The notes: generated by a model from the letters alone, not told the origin. A stretch of DNA of 64,000 bases from Derxia lacustris (GCF_002105195.1 NZ_MUHU01000002.1:558001-622000), one strand, 5' to 3'; shown: positions 17,189 to 26,295, numbered from the stretch's first letter. Numbers and translations are program-made.

Positions 17189-19552
17189 TCAATGGTTCAT
17201 CAGGGCGCTGGCGCGCACCGGCTTGCGGCGCGGGAACAGGCGTTCGAGCCAGACCGCGAGCGCCGGCAGCGCGGTCATCGCCATCACCAGATTGACCACG
17301 AACATGAAGGCCAGCAGCTTGCCCATGTCGGCCTGGAACTTGAGCGCCGAGAAGCTCCAGGTGGCGACGCCGATGGCCAGCGTGAGCGCGGTGAAGATCG
17401 TGGCCATGCCCACTTCGCGGATCGCCAGCTCCAGCGCCCGGGCGATGTCGGCGCCGGCGGCCAGATGCAGCTGGAGCCGGTTGTAGATGTAGAACGCGTA
17501 GTCCACGCCGATGCCGACCGCCAGCACCATCACCGGCAGCGTCGCCACGGTCAGGCCGATGTCGAGTTCCTTCATGAACCAGTAGCCGATGAAGGTGCCC
17601 ACGGTCAGCGGCAGGCAGCAGGCCAGCACCGCGCGCAGATCGCGATAGGCCAGCAGCACCAGCACCACGATGGCCGCATACACCCACAGCATCATCGGCA
17701 GCTCCGACTTCTCGACCTCGTCGTTGATGGCCGCCAGCACGCCGGCATTGCCGGCCGCCAGCCTCACCGTCACGCCGTCCATGCGGTCGTCGGCGCGGAA
17801 GGCTTCGGTGGCGGCGATCGCGCGGCGCAGCGTGCCGGCCTTGTGGTCGGTGAGGAAGAGATGCACCGCGCTCATGCTGCAATCCTTGCGCGTGTAGCCG
17901 CGGATGCGCGCGATCTCGGTGGCCAGCGCGGCGTAGTTGCCCGGGTCGGCCGGCACCACGTTCATCTTGGGATTGCCCTCGTTGTAGCCCTCGCTGTAGG
18001 CGCGCAGCAGGCCCGAGTACGAGGCCACCGACAGCACGCCGGGCAGATGCTCGGTGCGCGCCACGAAGCGGTCCTGGTAGGCGCCGATGGCGCTGTTCTC
18101 GCACGAGTCGGCCGGCGCCTCGAACACCACGGTGAGCCAGTCGAGCCCGGTGTCGTAGCCGGCGGCGATGGCCACCGCATCGCGGTTGAAGCGGGCATCG
18201 GCGCGCAGTTCGGGCGCGCCCGGCTCCAGGCTGCCGATGACGCGGTCGCGGCTCTGCCAGACCGCCATGCCGAACACTGCCGCCGTCACCGCCAGCACCA
18301 CTGCCGCCGGCCCCGGCCGACCGATGTGCGACAGCGCTTGCAGCCAGCCGGCGCGCTGCTCGCGCTTGAGCATGGCGCGCTCGGCATAGTCGCGCGTGAA
18401 GTGCATCAGCGAGGCGCCGAGCGGCAGCATCACCAGATTGGTGAGGATCTTGTAGCCCACGCCGAGCGAGGCGGTGATGGCCAGCTCGCGCACCATCGGG
18501 ATCGGAATCATCAGCAGCGTGATGAACGAGACCAGCGCCGTCACCAGCGCCAGCGTGCCCGGCAGCAGCAGGCCGCTGAAGCTGGCGCGCGCGGCGGCGT
18601 CGGTGGTCTTGCCGGCGGCGATCTCGCGCACGATGAAGTTGATCTGCTGCACGCCGTGGCTGACGCCGATGGCGAACACCAGAAACGGCACCAGCACGCC
18701 GAGCGGATCGAGCCCGTAGCCGATCAGCCGCAGCGTGCCGAACTGCCACACCAGCGAGGCCAGCGAGCAGCCGATCGGCAGCAGCGTGAAGCGCAGCGAA
18801 TGGCAGTACCAGTACACCGCCGCGCCGGTCAGCAGCAGCGCGATGCCGCAGAACACCAGCACCGAGCGCGCACCGTCGGCGATGTCGCCGATCTGCTTGG
18901 CGAAACCGATGATCCGGATCTCGTAGTCGCCATCCTCGAACCTGCTGCGGATGCGGTCTTCGAGCAGCCGGTTGTAGGCGATGTAGTCGAGCTTGTTGCC
19001 GGCCGCGTCGAACTCGTTGAGTTCGGCGGTAATCATGGCGCTGGTCTGGTCGTGCGCCACCAGCGTGCCCACATAGCCGCCGGCGCCGGTCGCGCGCTGG
19101 ATGTCGGCGATGGCGGCGGCATCCAGCCGCTCGGGCGTGACCGTGCCCGGAATCACCGGCTCGGCCCGAAAGCCGTCCTCGGTGATCTCGTTGACGAAGG
19201 CGTTCGGCGTCCACAGCGACTGCACGCCGAGCCGCTCCACATTGGGCAGGAAGGTGACCGCCTGGGTCACGTCGAACAGCCGGCGCAGCGCCTGCGGCGT
19301 CCAGATGTCGCCGTGGCGCACCTTCACCACGATGTTGAGCCGGTTGGCGCCCAGCACATCGTCGCGATAGGTGTGGAAGGTCTCGATGTACTCGTGACCG
19401 GCCGGCATCTGCTTCTCGAAGCCGGCATCCATGCGCAACTGGAGCGCGAACACGGCCATCACCGCCGTGAACGCCACGAACAGCGCCAGCAGCGGCCGGC
19501 GCCATGCGAATGCAACTCGCTCGACCGTGTCGAGCAGCCTGGGCAGGGACAT
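17189..19552 (-). CDS. RND (MMPL-type) transporter
   Basis: 787 residues. Pattern of the RND/MMPL superfamily: one N-terminal helix (LLALFVAFTAVMAVFAL), a large periplasmic domain, a five-helix bundle (from about 230), a second periplasmic domain and a second bundle (from about 610). The segments VFAIGVSHGVQQINF and VLAVGIGVDYAFYIYNRL match the conserved helix-4 motif. At half the size of AcrB it resembles hopanoid/lipid exporters (HpnN) and MmpL proteins. It probably moves a hydrophobic compound from the inner membrane outward, working with the DUF1302 and DUF1329 proteins encoded just upstream. Confidence 0.9.
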   Translation of the reverse strand: MSLPRLLDTVERVAFAWRRPLLALFVAFTAVMAVFALQLRMDAGFEKQMPAGHEYIETFHTYRDDVLGANRLNIVVKVRHGDIWTPQALRRLFDVTQAVTFLPNVERLGVQSLWTPNAFVNEITEDGFRAEPVIPGTVTPERLDAAAIADIQRATGAGGYVGTLVAHDQTSAMITAELNEFDAAGNKLDYIAYNRLLEDRIRSRFEDGDYEIRIIGFAKQIGDIADGARSVLVFCGIALLLTGAAVYWYCHSLRFTLLPIGCSLASLVWQFGTLRLIGYGLDPLGVLVPFLVFAIGVSHGVQQINFIVREIAAGKTTDAAARASFSGLLLPGTLALVTALVSFITLLMIPIPMVRELAITASLGVGYKILTNLVMLPLGASLMHFTRDYAERAMLKREQRAGWLQALSHIGRPGPAAVVLAVTAAVFGMAVWQSRDRVIGSLEPGAPELRADARFNRDAVAIAAGYDTGLDWLTVVFEAPADSCENSAIGAYQDRFVARTEHLPGVLSVASYSGLLRAYSEGYNEGNPKMNVVPADPGNYAALATEIARIRGYTRKDCSMSAVHLFLTDHKAGTLRRAIAATEAFRADDRMDGVTVRLAAGNAGVLAAINDEVEKSELPMMLWVYAAIVVLVLLAYRDLRAVLACCLPLTVGTFIGYWFMKELDIGLTVATLPVMVLAVGIGVDYAFYIYNRLQLHLAAGADIARALELAIREVGMATIFTALTLAIGVATWSFSALKFQADMGKLLAFMFVVNLVMAMTALPALAVWLERLFPRRKPVRASALMNH

Positions 19553-19560
19553 GGCGGCGC

Positions 19561-21327
19561 TCAGAAGTTGCGCGACACGAAGGCGCCGACGAAGTCGCGG
19601 TCGGCCAGCGGCTGGTCGAACGAATACTTGCCGCCCCAGTAGGCCGTGTAGTTGATGCCGGCCTGCCAGATCGCCGGGTTCTGGTTGAACAGCAGATAGA
19701 AGTTGGCCGACTGCGCGCCCTGCATGAAGGTGGCGGCAAACGTCGGCGTGCGGCCCTTGATGGCGCGGAAATAGGTCACGCCGGGCGTCAGCTGCCAGCC
19801 CGGCAGCACCGTGCCGTCATAGGTCAGGTTGAAGTCGACGATGCCGCCATACGAGGTCTTGCTGCCCACGCCGAAGGTGCTGGCGCCGCCGTCGGCCGAG
19901 TAGTTCCACAGCCCGGCCGCCGGCAGCTGGGTGACCGTCACGCCGTCGGCCGTGGTGCGCGTGTACTGCGACTTGAGCCCCGGCACCGCAATGCCCACGC
20001 CCTCGATCGACAGCGCGCCGCCGTTGGCGCCGACCGCATCGAGCAGCCAGCCGTGATCGGCCGGATTGAGCGACAGCAGCCCGGTGACATGCAGCTGAAG
20101 CCGCTTCCGGTCGATCCATTGCTGGCAGTTGCCGGTGGCCGCCAGCGTCACGCCGGCCGCGCCGGGTTCGTAGCAGCCGCCGAGCGCCACCGCATCGCGC
20201 GGCCGATAGGACAGCTCGCTGCCCACCGCCCAGTTGCCGAGCGGCAGATTGGCGCTCAGGCCGAACAGCTTGCGGTTCTCCAGAAAGTTCCACTGCGCCT
20301 CGCTCTGGCCGTTGACGAAGGCCAGATTGGGCGTCTTGTCGTGATAGTTGAGCATGTAGGCGCCCAGGTTCAGCTGGGTCGATTCGGGCTGCCAGCGCAG
20401 CGAGGCGCCGTACTGGCCGTTGTTGCGCGCGCGCCGGTCGGCGGCATAGCCGATGGCGCTGCCCGGCTCGGCGCCGAGCGCGCCGGCCGTCTGCGGATCG
20501 AGGCCGACATAGATCGGCACCCGGCCCTTGTTGTAGTTGTCCGACGACGACCAGTAGCTGCCCACCGGCGCAAACCGGCTGCGGTTCCAGCCCAGCTGGT
20601 AGTACAGCTCGGCATTCAGGCCGCGCCCCAGGCCGCTCGCCAGGCTCACCATCGGCGCCGGCAGCGACACCTCCTTGAGCTGCACGCCGGGCGTCGACAG
20701 GCGCTGGATGTCCATCGCATTGGTGGCATTGATGCCGCCCGGGATGAACAGGCTTTCGCCCCAGTTGATGACCTGGTTGCCGACGCGCACCCGGGCCCGT
20801 TCCTCGCCCAGGTTGAAGGTCTGCGAGACCCACAGGTCGAGCAGGCGGGCGTCGTTCACCACCGCATGCCGGCTGTCTTTCGACAGGCCGCTGCGCCGGG
20901 TGTCGCCGGCGGTGAAGTCGTGCAGCCAGGTGCCGCGCGCCATCAGCGTGGTGCCGCCGTCCAGCTTGAGCAGCAGCTCATGGTTGCCCTTGAGATAGGT
21001 GGTGAAGAAGTCGCCCCTGCGGTAGTTGAGATTGCCGTTGTCGCCATTGCCCCAGCCGTACACGTCGGCGCCGGCGCAATGGCTGGCATCGCCCACCAGC
21101 GAGCAGGACGGATCGGTGGCGCGCACACCGCTGCCGAGCGTCACGGTCGAGTCGAGGCTGCCCTTGAAGCCCGCGCCATCGAAGGTGAAGGCGGCGGCCG
21201 GAGCGGCCCAGACGGCGGCCACGGCCAGCGCGACCAGGGCCCGGCGCGGTGCCACGGCGAGCGGTTTGCGCGCCACGCGGGCGCAGGCGGGCAGCGTGGC
21301 GCGAGCCACGGAGAAATGCGGATTCAT
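19561..21327 (-). CDS. DUF1302 family outer-membrane protein
   Basis: 588 residues. Basic N-terminal signal region ending AAPAAAF, then alternating amphipathic strands with many aromatic residues and a C-terminal Phe (SRNF), as in outer-membrane beta-barrels. Sequence pattern fits DUF1302 (for example SLDSTVTLGSGVRATDP, QTFNLGEERARVRVGNQVINWGESLF). DUF1302 genes are usually paired with DUF1329 and an RND exporter, as here, but a biochemical role is not established. The start MNPHFS at 21327 gives a normal signal peptide; the longer open frame upstream overlaps DUF1329. Confidence 0.88.
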   Translation of the reverse strand: MNPHFSVARATLPACARVARKPLAVAPRRALVALAVAAVWAAPAAAFTFDGAGFKGSLDSTVTLGSGVRATDPSCSLVGDASHCAGADVYGWGNGDNGNLNYRRGDFFTTYLKGNHELLLKLDGGTTLMARGTWLHDFTAGDTRRSGLSKDSRHAVVNDARLLDLWVSQTFNLGEERARVRVGNQVINWGESLFIPGGINATNAMDIQRLSTPGVQLKEVSLPAPMVSLASGLGRGLNAELYYQLGWNRSRFAPVGSYWSSSDNYNKGRVPIYVGLDPQTAGALGAEPGSAIGYAADRRARNNGQYGASLRWQPESTQLNLGAYMLNYHDKTPNLAFVNGQSEAQWNFLENRKLFGLSANLPLGNWAVGSELSYRPRDAVALGGCYEPGAAGVTLAATGNCQQWIDRKRLQLHVTGLLSLNPADHGWLLDAVGANGGALSIEGVGIAVPGLKSQYTRTTADGVTVTQLPAAGLWNYSADGGASTFGVGSKTSYGGIVDFNLTYDGTVLPGWQLTPGVTYFRAIKGRTPTFAATFMQGAQSANFYLLFNQNPAIWQAGINYTAYWGGKYSFDQPLADRDFVGAFVSRNF

Positions 21328-21350
21328 GGGAAGGCTCCGGGGCTTGGGTT

Positions 21351-22736
21351 TCAGCGGTCGCTGATCGCGCGCAGGTTGTCGGCGGTGTAGAAGCCGGGCT
21401 TGTAGCGCTCGCCCTTGGCTTCGGTGACCCATTGCAGGTCGCTGCCGGTGCCGGCCGCATGCAGGTCGAACACATAGCGGCCCTCGGCCAGGTTGTATTG
21501 CACGAAGCTCTGCACATCGCAGCTGCCGGTTTCGTACACCGGCAGCAGGAAGCCTTCGCGCACCTTCCACAACTTGCCCTGACCGTCGTAGTCGTCGGCC
21601 AGCACCATGTTCCAGCTGTCCTCGTCCAGATAGAAGGTGCGCCTGGGCGCGAGATGGCGGGTGCCGGGCTTGACGCTGGCTTCCACCACCCACACCCGGT
21701 GCAGCTCATAGCGGCGATGGTTGCTGGCGATGAAGTCGGGGCCGGCCACGTCCTCGAACCTGGCGCTGAAGTCGTTGGCGCCAAAGGAGTTGTAGGGCAC
21801 GTACAGCTCCTTCTTGCCGGCCAGCTTCCAGTCGAAGCGGTCGAGCGCGCCGTTGAACACCATCGGCTCGTCGAGCGTGTACTGGTTCTCCATGCCCAGC
21901 TGCGGCGAGTCGTAGGCATAGCTGGGCATGCGGCGCACGCGGCGCTGGCCCGGGAAGTAATAGAAGGTCTCGTTGGCCGGCTGGTCGAGCCAGGTGGTGA
22001 TGGCCAGCGCCTGACCGGCCAGCGCGGCCGGCGTGTTGTAGGCGAAGTAGGTGTTGTATTCGACCGTGCCGACCTTGCTGAGCAGGTTGCTGCCCTTGGC
22101 GGCCCAGGGGAAGTACAGCGTCTGCTCGGAGCCGGCCTTGATCCATTCGCTGCCGCCCTTGCGCGGCGACACGGCGGTGATGGTGCTCTTCAGCTCCAGC
22201 GCCACGCCGCGATAGCGCAGCTTGGCGTTGTACATGGCCTCGACGCCGTTCTGCGGCAGCGGAAACGGGAAGCCGGGCACGACCGCTTCCTTCAGGCTCC
22301 AGCCGTCGGCGCCCAGACGGGCCGCGCCGGCGGCATTCCTGGCGGTGTTGGCATCGACGAAGTCGGGCGTGCCGCAGCTGCGATGCGACGGGTAGATGTC
22401 CATCCTGTAGCCGGGCAGCTGTCTGACCAGCGCGACCTGGCCGGGCGAGAGCTTGTCGGCGTACTTGTCCACATTGCCGGCGTCGATGCTGAACAGCGGC
22501 TTCTCGGCCTTGTACTTGAAGAAGTCCGCCCGCTTCTTGCCGAAGCTCCAGCCGGGCAGCGGCGCTTCGGTGCCAGTGAAGGCCGGAATGCTGCCGTCCT
22601 TGCTGGCGGCCTTTTCGGCGCCGGCGGCGGTGAGGTCTTTGCCGAGCCGGTCGGCATCGGCGGCGAAGGCCGTGCCGGCCAGGCCGGCGAGGGTGGCCGC
22701 GACGGCGGCGGCGAGGAGCTTGCGGGCGTGCGTCAT
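21351..22736 (-). CDS. DUF1329 family periplasmic protein
   Basis: 461 residues with a signal peptide (KLLAAAVAATLAGLAGTAFA). The mature protein resembles DUF1329, thought to have a LolB-like fold that holds hydrophobic ligands (segments such as YYFPGQRRVRRMPSYAYDSPQ and RFDWKLAGKKELYVPYNSF). It lies 30 bp after the cytochrome c gene and 23 bp before DUF1302. Placement inside an amine dehydrogenase operon suggests that this module handles a hydrophobic amine or the aldehyde product (inference). Confidence 0.9.
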   Translation of the reverse strand: MTHARKLLAAAVAATLAGLAGTAFAADADRLGKDLTAAGAEKAASKDGSIPAFTGTEAPLPGWSFGKKRADFFKYKAEKPLFSIDAGNVDKYADKLSPGQVALVRQLPGYRMDIYPSHRSCGTPDFVDANTARNAAGAARLGADGWSLKEAVVPGFPFPLPQNGVEAMYNAKLRYRGVALELKSTITAVSPRKGGSEWIKAGSEQTLYFPWAAKGSNLLSKVGTVEYNTYFAYNTPAALAGQALAITTWLDQPANETFYYFPGQRRVRRMPSYAYDSPQLGMENQYTLDEPMVFNGALDRFDWKLAGKKELYVPYNSFGANDFSARFEDVAGPDFIASNHRRYELHRVWVVEASVKPGTRHLAPRRTFYLDEDSWNMVLADDYDGQGKLWKVREGFLLPVYETGSCDVQSFVQYNLAEGRYVFDLHAAGTGSDLQWVTEAKGERYKPGFYTADNLRAISDR

Positions 22737-22765
22737 GTGTCGTTCTCGGAAGAGGGTGCGGCGGA

Positions 22766-23230
22766 TCAGCGGGCGGCGAGGCCCAGGGCTTCGAGCCGGG
22801 CCAGCACGCGGTCGCGCGTGGCCGGGATGTCGGCCGGCACGCTGGCGCGCAGCCGGGCGATTTCGGCTTCGGTGTAGGGCGCGGCGTCGGGCGGCATCTG
22901 CGCGGCGCTGAAGGCCGGCAGCATCCAGCCCAGCACGGCGGCGATCTCGGCACTGGACAGCGCCGAATTCACCACGCCCGGCACCTGCACCAGATAGGCA
23001 CGGCCTTCAGGCGTGTGCAGATAGCGGCCGATCTGGCCGCGCATGTCGGGGATGCCGCGATCGGGCCGGCCGGCGCCATCGGCCAGATGGCAGCCGGCGC
23101 AGTGCAGCAGGTAGTTGATGCGCGGGCTGTTGCTGCGCCCGGCCGCCTCGTCGGCGGCAGCGGGCGCGGCCGGCAGCGCGCTGGCGAGCAGGACTGCAAG
23201 CGCTGTCGCGATGGCGGACCGGGCGCGCAT
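22766..23230 (-). CDS. Class I cytochrome c encoded next to the amine dehydrogenase
   Basis: 154 residues, signal peptide (ATALAVLLASALPAAPAAA) and one haem site CAGCH near residue 44. A methionine ligand could come from AAQMPPD. A small mono-haem cytochrome gene directly after the small dehydrogenase subunit is the arrangement I recall for the aromatic amine utilisation (aau) cluster of Alcaligenes faecalis. It starts 2 bp after the small-subunit stop. Likely role: electron acceptor between the TTQ enzyme and the respiratory chain. Confidence 0.87.
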   Translation of the reverse strand: MRARSAIATALAVLLASALPAAPAAADEAAGRSNSPRINYLLHCAGCHLADGAGRPDRGIPDMRGQIGRYLHTPEGRAYLVQVPGVVNSALSSAEIAAVLGWMLPAFSAAQMPPDAAPYTEAEIARLRASVPADIPATRDRVLARLEALGLAAR

Positions 23231-23231
23231 C

Positions 23232-23759
23232 TCAGCCGCCGTCGGCGATGCCCACTGCCGCCACGACGGTGCAGTGGTACATCGAGTTGGTGTGGGCCAT
23301 GCACCAGTTGACGTCGTTGTGCGAGCCGAGCCGGTAGCCCGGCTTGTCGCCGAGGTTGTTGTTGCAGCCGCACTTGCCGCAGGCGGTCACGCCGCAGCAG
23401 TCGTTGTAGCTGATGAGGTAGTCCTTGCCGTCGTTGGGATTGCGGCAGGTGCCGATCCAGGCCACGGCCGAGGGCTCGGTGCCGGGCGGGCAGCTGTTGA
23501 TGCCGCCGCCGCAGCAGGTGCACAGAAAGCCGTCGATGGCGCAGTAGCGCCAGTAGTCGCAGCTGGTGGGGTCGTCATGCTTGCCGGCCTTGGCGGCCTG
23601 GCGCTCGGCGGCCTTGGCCGAGCGGTCGAAGGGCAGCACCGGCAGCACGAAGGCGCTGCCCACCAGCAGCCTGGCCATGCCGGTGATGGCGCTGCGGCGC
23701 GAGGTTTGATGGGCGACGTTGCGCGTGCCCTTGTCGAAGAGTCGGTCGAACCAGTTCAT
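23232..23759 (-). CDS. mauA: TTQ amine dehydrogenase small (light) subunit, MauA/AauA family
   Basis: 175 residues. A twin-arginine-like leader (SRRSAITGMARLLVGSAFV) is followed by the cysteine-rich mature domain. The two tryptophans that form TTQ are W101 (SAVAWIGTC) and W152 (NDVNWCMA); their 51-residue spacing equals W57-W108 of methylamine dehydrogenase. D76 and D120 occupy the places of the Asp residues needed for TTQ formation and catalysis. There are 14 cysteines, including CTCCGG and CCGVTAC, which I recall as closer to aromatic amine dehydrogenase than to the 12-cysteine Paracoccus enzyme. It oxidises primary amines to aldehyde plus ammonia in the periplasm with the MauB subunit. Substrate (aromatic or methylamine) is not certain. 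Confidence 0.95.
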   Translation of the reverse strand: MNWFDRLFDKGTRNVAHQTSRRSAITGMARLLVGSAFVLPVLPFDRSAKAAERQAAKAGKHDDPTSCDYWRYCAIDGFLCTCCGGGINSCPPGTEPSAVAWIGTCRNPNDGKDYLISYNDCCGVTACGKCGCNNNLGDKPGYRLGSHNDVNWCMAHTNSMYHCTVVAAVGIADGG

Positions 23760-23789
23760 GTCGATTCCTGCGGATGGCGATGGCGGCGC

Positions 23790-24386
23790 TCAGGCGCGCG
23801 CGCCGAGGTAGTCCTGCACCGAGCCCACGCCCAGTTCGCGCGCGGTGAACAGGCTTTCGAGCTGCTCGCGCGAGTTGACGAGACCCTTGGCCTCGATGCG
23901 GCCGTCGGCGCCGATCAGCACCGCATAGGGCAGCTTGGAGACGTGGAAGCCCAGGCCCAGCTCGGTCGACAGCACATACGGAAACGCTTGCAGGCTGGCG
24001 CGCTGCACGAATTCGAGGTGCTCGGGCTGTTCGCCGTCGGAGGCCAGCACCACGCGGGTGCTGGCGGCTTCGCGCGCAGCGACCGACTTGATGATCGGCA
24101 GCAGCTTCTTGCACACCGGGCAGGTCGGCGAGAGGAAGAACAGCAGCGTGGCGCGGCCGGTCGCGGCTTCGTTGCCGATGACCAGATCGCGGCCGTCGAG
24201 CGTGCGCAGCGCGTGGCGCGGCGCGGCGTCGCCGACCTTGGGGCCGGCGTCGAGCATGAGTGCGCCCATCGGCGCGATGCGCTCATGGAGGATGCCGATC
24301 TGGCGTGCCAGCGCGAGGCTCACGACCACGAGCGCGAGCAGCGCAATCCACAAGATGACGTTGGAAACGAGCAGGGCTTCGGTCAT
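23790..24386 (-). CDS. mauD: Methylamine dehydrogenase accessory protein MauD
   Basis: 198 residues. One N-terminal membrane helix (about 7-27) anchors a periplasmic thioredoxin-like domain with the redox motif CPVC (89-92, in SPTCPVCKKLLP). MauD helps form the many disulfides of the small subunit. It overlaps mauE by 4 bp (ATGA) and precedes mauA by 30 bp. In family studies, loss of MauD makes the small subunit unstable, so it is expected to be essential here. Confidence 0.95.
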   Translation of the reverse strand: MTEALLVSNVILWIALLALVVVSLALARQIGILHERIAPMGALMLDAGPKVGDAAPRHALRTLDGRDLVIGNEAATGRATLLFFLSPTCPVCKKLLPIIKSVAAREAASTRVVLASDGEQPEHLEFVQRASLQAFPYVLSTELGLGFHVSKLPYAVLIGADGRIEAKGLVNSREQLESLFTARELGVGSVQDYLGARA

Positions 24387-24937
24387 GACGGTCTCCGCAG
24401 GGCGGCCAGCAGCGGTTGATTGGCCAGCAGTTGATGGGTGGTGAGGTAGAGCGCGAGCAGCAGCAGGCCGCCGGCGCCGACGGTGAGCGAGTCGATCCAG
24501 ACCGCGGGGCGCGCCGTGACCGGCAGCGCGGCCAGCCCGAGCAGGGCCAGCAGCACCAGATTGCGCAGCGGCAGCGACCAGCTGAGCCGGCCGCGCTGGC
24601 GGGCGGTCGGGCCCCAGCCGCAGCCGCAGTCGATGTCGACATGGCCGCGCAGCAGGTTGGCGACCAGCGCGCCGGTGTAGAGCGCGAACAGCAGCGCGGC
24701 CAGCGCCAGGCCGGCGCCGTGGCTGGCGCCAAACAGCAGCGCCGTGCCGGCCGCGATCTCGGCCAGCGGCAGCGCGCGGGCCAGCGGCGCCACCAGGGCA
24801 TCGGGCAGCAACTGGTGATCGGCCAGGGTGCGGGCAAAGCCGGCACCGTCGATGAGCTTGTGCACCGCGCCGGTCAGCAGCACCAGCGCCACGCCGGTGC
24901 CGGCGCAGCCCGCCGCCACGGGGTCGAGGGCCATCAT
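24383..24937 (-). CDS. mauE: Methylamine utilisation protein MauE
   Basis: 184 residues with about four or five membrane helices of the MauE/DoxX-like type. A conserved DCGCGWGP segment (near residues 103-110) supplies the cysteine pair thought to exchange electrons with MauD. The start ATG overlaps the mauB stop (TGATG). Needed for maturation of the small subunit in the periplasm. Confidence 0.93.
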   Translation of the reverse strand: MMALDPVAAGCAGTGVALVLLTGAVHKLIDGAGFARTLADHQLLPDALVAPLARALPLAEIAAGTALLFGASHGAGLALAALLFALYTGALVANLLRGHVDIDCGCGWGPTARQRGRLSWSLPLRNLVLLALLGLAALPVTARPAVWIDSLTVGAGGLLLLALYLTTHQLLANQPLLAALRRPS

Positions 24938-26118
24938 CAGTTCACCCCCACCACGGTCGGCGCCTCGACCACGGCCTTGAGCCGGCCGGTTTCGCGCGGC
25001 TTGCCGTCGAGGCCGATGCGCACCAGATCGCCGGTCAGGCCGTCGAGCGCATACAGCCCGGGCACCGCCGTGCGGGTGACGCCGAGCGCGGTGGCGTTGA
25101 AGCCGGGCAGGCGTTGCACGCGCTTGCGCGTGGCCAGGTCGTAGACCCAGATTTCCTGCGCCGGATTCTTGTGCGTGCCCTCGGCGCCCTTGGGATGCAT
25201 GCCGATGTAGAGCCGGTTGGTCGGCGCATGCACGGCATAGAACTGGTAGCCGCCCGGGCGCCAGCCCTGCTTGGCAGCGCTGGCGTCGAGCAGATTCCAC
25301 GGCGCTTCGCTGGCGCGCGCGGTCTCGCCGGCCACGTCGATGCGCTGCGCCTTGCCGAGGAAGGAGACGAACAGATAGCTGTCGCCGAGCTGTTCGGCGG
25401 CGGTGTAGAGCGGATCGACATCGGGATCGAACAGCTTGTCGCTGCGCGCCTGGCGCACCGGCTTGCCGGCCTCGTCGAAGTCGACGGTGAGCATGCGACC
25501 GTCGCCGCACAGCGTGGCAAAGCGCCGCTCGACCGATTGCGCCGGGTACAGGCTCCAGCAGCCCGGCGTGGCGATCTCGCCCAGCACGCGGCGCTCGGCC
25601 AGATCGACGATGGTCACCGAGGTGGCCGGCGTGGCGTTGTAGACCAGCGCATAGCGGCCGCTGGCGCTGGTGCGCAGCAGATTGCGCACCGCCAGCGATT
25701 GCGCATGCTTGGGCGGGATGACGATCTCGGCCTTGCGCGCCAGCGTGGTGGCGTCATAGATGCCGAGCACATCGTTGCGCTCGCCGTGGTCGACCCGCGC
25801 GTGATAGGTGGTGGCGAGGTAGATCTCGCTGCGGTCGGGCGACAGCGTGTACAGGCCCGACATGCCGGCGCCGAGCATGCCGGCCAGCTTCATGGTCGCG
25901 CCGTCGACGATGAGCAGGCGGCCGTCGGCAATGTGGCTCAGCACCGCGTCGGGCAGAAAAAGGCGCTGCGACGCGTCGGCCGGCAGCCGGGCGGTATCCA
26001 CCTGCTCGGGCTCGAAAGCCTGGCCCGGCAGTGCGGCGCAACTGATGCTGGCAGCCAGCAGAAGGCGGGCGAGGCGCGCGAGCGCGGGCCTGCCGCCCTG
26101 GGATCGGGTTCTTGGCAT
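24937..26118 (-). CDS. mauB: TTQ amine dehydrogenase large (heavy) subunit, MauB/AauB family
   Basis: 393 residues. Signal peptide (LARLLLAASISCAALPGQAF), then a seven-bladed beta-propeller (repeated units such as GLYTLSPDRSEIYLATTYHARVDHG and GYQFYAVHAPTNRLYIGMH). This matches the heavy chain of methylamine and aromatic amine dehydrogenases, which holds the small TTQ subunits in an A2B2 complex. It is the first gene of a leftward operon mauB-E-D-A-cyt c-DUF1329-DUF1302-RND-YCF48. The AraC-type motif lies at 26174-26207, about 60-90 bp upstream. The mauF and amicyanin (mauC) genes found in methylotrophs are absent, as in the Alcaligenes aau order. Confidence 0.93.
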   Translation of the reverse strand: MPRTRSQGGRPALARLARLLLAASISCAALPGQAFEPEQVDTARLPADASQRLFLPDAVLSHIADGRLLIVDGATMKLAGMLGAGMSGLYTLSPDRSEIYLATTYHARVDHGERNDVLGIYDATTLARKAEIVIPPKHAQSLAVRNLLRTSASGRYALVYNATPATSVTIVDLAERRVLGEIATPGCWSLYPAQSVERRFATLCGDGRMLTVDFDEAGKPVRQARSDKLFDPDVDPLYTAAEQLGDSYLFVSFLGKAQRIDVAGETARASEAPWNLLDASAAKQGWRPGGYQFYAVHAPTNRLYIGMHPKGAEGTHKNPAQEIWVYDLATRKRVQRLPGFNATALGVTRTAVPGLYALDGLTGDLVRIGLDGKPRETGRLKAVVEAPTVVGVN

Positions 26119-26173
26119 GGTCTTCCGGTCGGGGAATGTGGCGGACTGCCACGGGATGACCCCAAGCGTAAGA

Positions 26174-26207
26174 AGCCGTAACCCGCAGGCGTTAGCCGAA
26201 ATCGGCA
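26174..26207. promoter_or_regulatory. AraC-type activator site upstream of mauB
   Basis: GTTAGCCGAAATCGGCA (26191-26207) matches the 14648 motif at 16 of 17 positions. A weaker copy (AGCCGTAACCCGCAG) begins 20 bp earlier at 26174, the two-turn spacing typical of AraC direct repeats. This is probably the switch for the whole amine operon. Confidence 0.65.
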
Positions 26208-26295
26208 GCGGGGTGGCGGGGCGCGTTCATCGGCGCCAGACGCAGCGAGGGCCGGCGCCGATGAACGCGCGCCAGCCCTCGCAACTCACGCAACC

